Shown: in pieces, positions 6,270 through 9,333 of the stretch
Numbering within the stretch: position 1 is the stretch's first letter
How the letters are laid out: every line of letters begins with the position of its first letter
Origin: an uncultured Anaerocolumna sp.
GTDB lineage: Bacteria; Bacillota; Clostridia; Lachnospirales; Lachnospiraceae
Length of the DNA stretch: 9,333 nt
Direction: 5' to 3'
NCBI GenBank assembly: GCA_937901695.1
Contig: CALDJN010000251.1
Location: forward strand, 1 to 9,333
Translations under genes and position numbers: made by a program
Notes under the pieces: generated by a model
The model's input: the letters and a program-made list of their open reading frames with translations, nothing else
Told to the model about the DNA's origin: nothing
The model's database searches: none

Positions 6270-6821
6270 ATGAATAATATATCAATAGTGAAAGCTTCAG
6301 AAGAAGATGCAGAAGCTATCATAAAATATTTGAATGTGGTAGGTGGAGAAAGTAACAATCTCTTATTTGGAGAAAATGAATTTTATATGACAGTAGAAGA
6401 GGAACAGAATCTTATAAGAAATCTCAAAAGCTCCTTAAGTTCTATTATGTTATTAGGAAAAGATAATGGCAATATTGTATCTATAGGGTCCTTGTCTGGT
6501 TTTAGAAGCAAAAGATCCTCCCACCGAGGTGAAATAGCTCTTTCTGTTAAAAAAGATTATTGGAATAAAGGTATTGGTTCAGCAATGATGAAAGAACTAA
6601 TACAATTTGGAAAAGAAGTTGTGAAATTATCCGTTATTCAGCTAACTGTAAAAGTAGATAATGAAAGTGCTATTCATGTTTATAAGAAGTTTGGTTTTAA
6701 GCAAATAGGATATTATGAGAAGTTCTTTTATATTGATGGAAAGTACTTCGATGCATGTCTGATGAATCTTTATTTTGATGAGACTAACTTAAGCAAAGAA
6801 GATAAGGATAAAGCACTATGA
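6270..6821 (+). CDS. GNAT-family N-acetyltransferase
   Basis: This complete 183-residue cytoplasmic enzyme is predicted to transfer an acetyl group from acetyl-CoA to an amine. The acetyl-CoA pyrophosphate-binding motif is IALSVKKDYWNKGIGSAMM (89-107), with the NKGIGS turn at 99-104. Motif B is DNESAIHVYKKFGFKQIG (130-147), typical of the single-domain GNAT fold. The substrate (antibiotic, polyamine, ribosomal protein or small metabolite) cannot be inferred. The start follows AAAGGGGG by eight bases. It is 18 bases past the DedA-family stop with no terminator between, so the two are very likely co-transcribed. The operon ends at the hairpin and T-tract at 6876-6976. Confidence 0.93.
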   Translation: MNNISIVKASEEDAEAIIKYLNVVGGESNNLLFGENEFYMTVEEEQNLIRNLKSSLSSIMLLGKDNGNIVSIGSLSGFRSKRSSHRGEIALSVKKDYWNKGIGSAMMKELIQFGKEVVKLSVIQLTVKVDNESAIHVYKKFGFKQIGYYEKFFYIDGKYFDACLMNLYFDETNLSKEDKDKAL

Positions 6822-6875
6822 TCCAATTGCATTAAAAATTAGATTTTATAACTCTTATGATGATAATTTAAAAGC

Positions 6876-6976
6876 TGTCATTCTGAGCCGCAGGCGAAGA
6901 ATCTCATTACGGTAAAGAGATTCTTCCAGCATAATTCAGCAAGCTGAATTTGCTCTCAGAATGACAATTTTTTTTT
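6876..6976 (+). terminator. Third copy of the palindromic element, acting as T-tailed terminator of the dedA-GNAT operon
   Basis: TGTCATTCTGAG (6876-6887) pairs exactly with CTCAGAATGACA (6955-6966). GAAGAATCTC (6896-6905) pairs exactly with GAGATTCTTC (6917-6926), leaving an 11-base loop. Nine T residues follow (6968-6976), giving a strong rho-independent terminator on the plus strand, 55 bases past the GNAT stop. The right arm is unusual: instead of a GCC..GGC mini-hairpin it contains another perfect palindrome, AATTCAGC-AA-GCTGAATT (6933-6950). Confidence 0.85.
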
Positions 6977-7060
6977 GCAACAGTCCCTTCTAATTCAGGT
7001 TTTAATATAGCTCCCAATATTATTAATTCACATGGAATTTTTATCATTATTAACATTTGC

Positions 7061-7118
7061 AATATTGTTAAAATAATATTGTTAAAAATTTAACTATAGT
7101 TCGGTTTATCTATAGATA
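7061..7118. promoter_or_regulatory. Direct repeat and paired palindromes upstream of the chemoreceptor gene
   Basis: AATATTGTTAAAA occurs twice, at 7061-7073 and 7075-7087, 14 bases apart. Two perfect palindromes with a shared CTATAG core follow: AACTATAGTT (7092-7101) and TATCTATAGATA (7107-7118), with centres 16 bases apart. Their position just upstream of the probable -10 at 7136 suggests operator sites, but no known regulator motif is recognised. Confidence 0.4.
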
Positions 7119-7132
7119 AGGCATGAAAAAAA

Positions 7133-7141
7133 TGCTATAAT
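7133..7141 (+). promoter_or_regulatory. Possible extended -10 promoter of the chemoreceptor gene
   Basis: The sequence TGCTATAAT is a consensus extended -10. The -35 position (TAGATA, 7113-7118) is weak and overlaps the palindrome at 7107-7118. It predicts a leader of about 70 bases. A motility sigma factor promoter, common for chemoreceptors, was sought and not clearly found. Confidence 0.4.
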
Positions 7142-7219
7142 AATGTTGAATTATAAGTTATATTGTAGAATATATGCAAATATGATGATGGAATTTGTAC
7201 GTCGAAAGGAGCTTAAGTC

Positions 7220-9247
7220 ATGAAGGGTGGTAAAACTAAAAAATATGCTAGGATGAGGTCGATTAAATATAAGTTACTAGCATTAGTTTTTGGAATGTTA
7301 CTTATCGTAGTTGTTATTCTTACAATAAACGAATTATATGGAATTAATAGTATGATTCATAAGATCGATGGAAATAAAATCAATATTATTCAAAGTACGA
7401 TTGAGAAAGAAATGAATAATCAAATTGGGCAGGCTAAAATTGCTGTTCATGCAGTTGCAGACAATCCAGAAGTTATCGAGGCATTCGCTAATAATGATCG
7501 CAATCATTTGGCACAATTGGTAGACCCTGTTTTTAAAAAGTTATTTGATTGTGGCATACAACAACTACAATTTCATACTCCGGAATCTGTTTCTTTTTAT
7601 CGAGCCCACAAGCCGGAAAAGTATGGTGATGATTTATCAGAATTTAGACCAACCGTTGTTTATGTCAATAAAAATCGTGAAGAGATAGGCGGAATAGAAA
7701 GTGGCGTTGCAGGCTTTGGATTTCGGTATGTTATGCCAATAGAATACAAAGGTGAACATATCGGCAGTGCCGAGGTTGGAATGAACTTTGGAACAAATTA
7801 TTTAAAGGTCCTTCAAGAAACAGAGAATGGAAAGTACTACATATATTTGTTTGACAATGAACCTAACGAAGAAACAGGACAATCTTTCCTTGCTTCAACA
7901 GAAGAAAAAGATGATTATATCAATGCTGAGAAAGATATATCAAAATTAAAAGAAGGTCAAACAGTTTCGTACCTATCTGATAATAAAAAAGAATTAATTC
8001 TACTTGTTCCTTTTAAGGATTATGCAGGTGAATATAAAGGATATATTAAATCCATTGTTTCAAGAAATGACGAAATTACATATAAGAAAGCCATGGTATT
8101 AAAGACTGGGTTAGTTTCTTCCATATGCTTGATAATAAATTTGTTTATTGCTTATGAAGTATCAAAATCAATCACTGTGCCAATTCTTAAAATTAATAAA
8201 AAAGCTGAAATTGTAGCAAATGGAGATCTTACAGTTGATATAGAAGAAACATATGGCGGGGAAGCGGGAATGTTGGCTCATGGTTTTAATATATTGATTG
8301 GCAATATTAAAGAAATGATAAAATCAATGGGAAAAGTTACAAATAAACTGGAGGATACGGTTAAGAGCACGCTTAAGGTTATCGATAATACCAACCGAAA
8401 TGCAGCTAGCATTTCTGAAAGTACAAAACAGGTAGCTGAAGCAAATAATGATTTGGCAGAAAACATAACGAATATTTCCAGTGCAACAGAAGAAGTAAAT
8501 TCCTGTATGGGAAAACTTACCGGTACAATAGAACAAGTAAACAGCGCAATCAATGACTCAATTCAAAAAACAATGGGCGGACATGCTAGCATGATTGAAT
8601 TAAATGAAAATATTAAAAACGTGCATACTGAGTCAGAACATATGTCAGAATTAATTATTCAATTGATAGATGATGCAAAGAAAATAGAAGATATTACTGA
8701 GATAATAGCAGGAATTGCAAAGCAAACAAATCTTCTTTCTTTAAATGCCTCAATTGAAGCTGCACGGTCTGGTGAAGCAGGCAAGGGGTTCGCAGTTGTC
8801 GCTGATCAGATTGGTTTATTAGCGAAAGCCTCTAACCTACAGGTAATAGAAATTAGCAAGTTGGTCGGCGCAATTACCAATAATATAGCTGCTATCAGTA
8901 ATTCCTCTAATGAAACAACGGGATTAATACAAGAGCAGCAAAAAATCGGAAATGATACATCAAGTCATTTAAATGAGATAATAAAAAGTTCTGAGAATAT
9001 TGCCGGATTACTTAAAGAAATGGATTATGATGCTTCTAATGCTGTGGGTCAAACAAAACGCGTGTCCACTGAAGTATCCCAAGTTGCCGCACTGTCTCAG
9101 GAAAATGCAGCAATAACGCAAGAAATTGCTAGTGCAGCAGAATGTTTGCGTGAAACAATTCATGAGGTTGAGCAAAGCACAGACGGCTTATCTGAACTGA
9201 TAAATTTACTTACAAATGAACAGCAACGTTTTAAAATTGAAGAGTAA
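7220..9247 (+). CDS. Methyl-accepting chemotaxis protein with Cache-type extracellular sensor
   Basis: This complete 675-residue transmembrane chemoreceptor has TM1 (about 18-38), an extracellular sensor (about 40-290), TM2 (about 293-313), HAMP (about 314-367) and a long coiled-coil signalling domain to the end. The sensor motif [24 protein letters not shown] (117-140), with [21 protein letters not shown] (158-178), resembles the dCache_3 type of double Cache domain, so the ligand is probably a small molecule sensed outside the cell. The cytoplasmic tip [31 protein letters not shown] (499-529) binds CheA and CheW; the following QIGLLAKAS departs from the usual EIRKLAE-type sequence. No C-terminal CheR-tethering pentapeptide is present. 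The start follows AAAGGAG by eight bases; a later ATG at residue 11-12 has no comparable site. No che genes lie nearby, so this is an orphan receptor locus. The stop is embedded in a 16-bp repeat. Confidence 0.95.
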   Translation: MKGGKTKKYARMRSIKYKLLALVFGMLLIVVVILTINELYGINSMIHKIDGNKINIIQSTIEKEMNNQIGQAKIAVHAVADNPEVIEAFANNDRNHLAQLVDPVFKKLFDCGIQQLQFHTPESVSFYRAHKPEKYGDDLSEFRPTVVYVNKNREEIGGIESGVAGFGFRYVMPIEYKGEHIGSAEVGMNFGTNYLKVLQETENGKYYIYLFDNEPNEETGQSFLASTEEKDDYINAEKDISKLKEGQTVSYLSDNKKELILLVPFKDYAGEYKGYIKSIVSRNDEITYKKAMVLKTGLVSSICLIINLFIAYEVSKSITVPILKINKKAEIVANGDLTVDIEETYGGEAGMLAHGFNILIGNIKEMIKSMGKVTNKLEDTVKSTLKVIDNTNRNAASISESTKQVAEANNDLAENITNISSATEEVNSCMGKLTGTIEQVNSAINDSIQKTMGGHASMIELNENIKNVHTESEHMSELIIQLIDDAKKIEDITEIIAGIAKQTNLLSLNASIEAARSGEAGKGFAVVADQIGLLAKASNLQVIEISKLVGAITNNIAAISNSSNETTGLIQEQQKIGNDTSSHLNEIIKSSENIAGLLKEMDYDASNAVGQTKRVSTEVSQVAALSQENAAITQEIASAAECLRETIHEVEQSTDGLSELINLLTNEQQRFKIEE

Positions 9248-9333
9248 TAAAATGGAAGGGTAATAACATTGAAGGGCGATAACATTGAAGGGCGATAACA
9301 TTGAAGGGCAATAACATTGAAGGGCAATAACAT
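9233..9333. repeat. Tandem array, 16-bp unit, running off the window end
   Basis: Well-conserved units start at 9265, 9281, 9297 and 9313, with consensus AACATTGAAGGGCAAT or the CGAT variant, and a fifth is cut by the window end. Two degenerate units precede them: 9249-9264 and, overlapping the last chemoreceptor codons, 9233-9248 (AAAATTGAAGAGTAAT, three mismatches). The array therefore appears to have grown out of the 3' end of the gene. True length is unknown because the window ends inside it. Confidence 0.88.

Larger units (their letters stand above)
6822..7219. other. Intergenic region between GNAT gene and chemoreceptor gene
   Basis: These 398 bases carry no gene. They hold the palindromic-element terminator (6876-6976), a single arm of the TGCAACAG palindrome (6977-6988), and an AT-rich leader for the chemoreceptor gene with a 13-bp direct repeat, two short palindromes and an extended -10 motif. 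Confidence 0.75.

Noticed and set aside
5909..6358. 149-codon antisense ORF across the DedA and GNAT genes, and other antisense ORFs at 276, 702, 2003, 3080, 5534, 7334, 8278 and 8324
   Set aside because: All lie opposite strongly supported genes, have no recognisable domain and no convincing ribosome binding site.
7083..7109. Motility sigma factor (TAAA-N15-GCCGATAA) promoter for the chemoreceptor
   Set aside because: TAAA is present but the -10 region reads CGGTTTAT, too far from the consensus.

Overview
The window is AT-rich, low-GC Gram-positive DNA. Strong GGAGG-type ribosome binding sites, a clostridial-style CarB and long chemoreceptor, and repeat-littered intergenic regions suggest a member of Clostridia, probably Lachnospiraceae. 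That placement is an inference from protein flavour and gene style, not a database match. It looks like chromosomal housekeeping and accessory membrane genes. There is no phage, integrase, transposase gene, tRNA, rRNA or CRISPR array.

Layout: positions 1-951 (+) are the 3' third of carB (carbamoyl-phosphate synthase large subunit). Positions 952-1302 are a convergent intergenic region packed with copies of a palindromic TGTCATTCTGAGCC...GAAGAATC element and a 19-bp tandem array. Three minus-strand genes follow, transcribed right to left, and two of them are followed by hairpin terminators: a UPF0316 membrane protein (4696-5229), a 67-residue HMA-like protein lacking its metal-binding cysteines (4240-4443), and a complete P-type Ca2+-ATPase (1303-3993). 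A divergent intergenic region (5230-5627) carries a GC-richer 17-bp tandem array and a probable sigma-A promoter. That promoter drives a two-gene plus-strand operon, a DedA-family membrane protein (5628-6251) and a GNAT acetyltransferase (6270-6821), ending in a third copy of the palindromic element that works as a T-tailed terminator. After a regulatory-looking AT-rich leader comes a complete methyl-accepting chemotaxis protein with a Cache-type sensor (7220-9247). Its last codons merge into a 16-bp tandem array running off the window end.

The genes do not form one pathway. The recurrent theme is the cell envelope: a Ca2+ export pump, a DedA lipid-carrier-type transporter, a UPF0316 membrane protein and a transmembrane chemoreceptor. 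The most distinctive feature is between the genes. Four unrelated short tandem arrays (units of 19, 16, 17 and 16 bp) and at least three copies of a structured palindromic repeat sit at gene ends, in one case supplying the carB stop codon. I found no clear new multi-gene system. The repeat biology, the degenerate HMA protein beside a Ca2+ pump, and the variant chemoreceptor tip are the observations most worth following.
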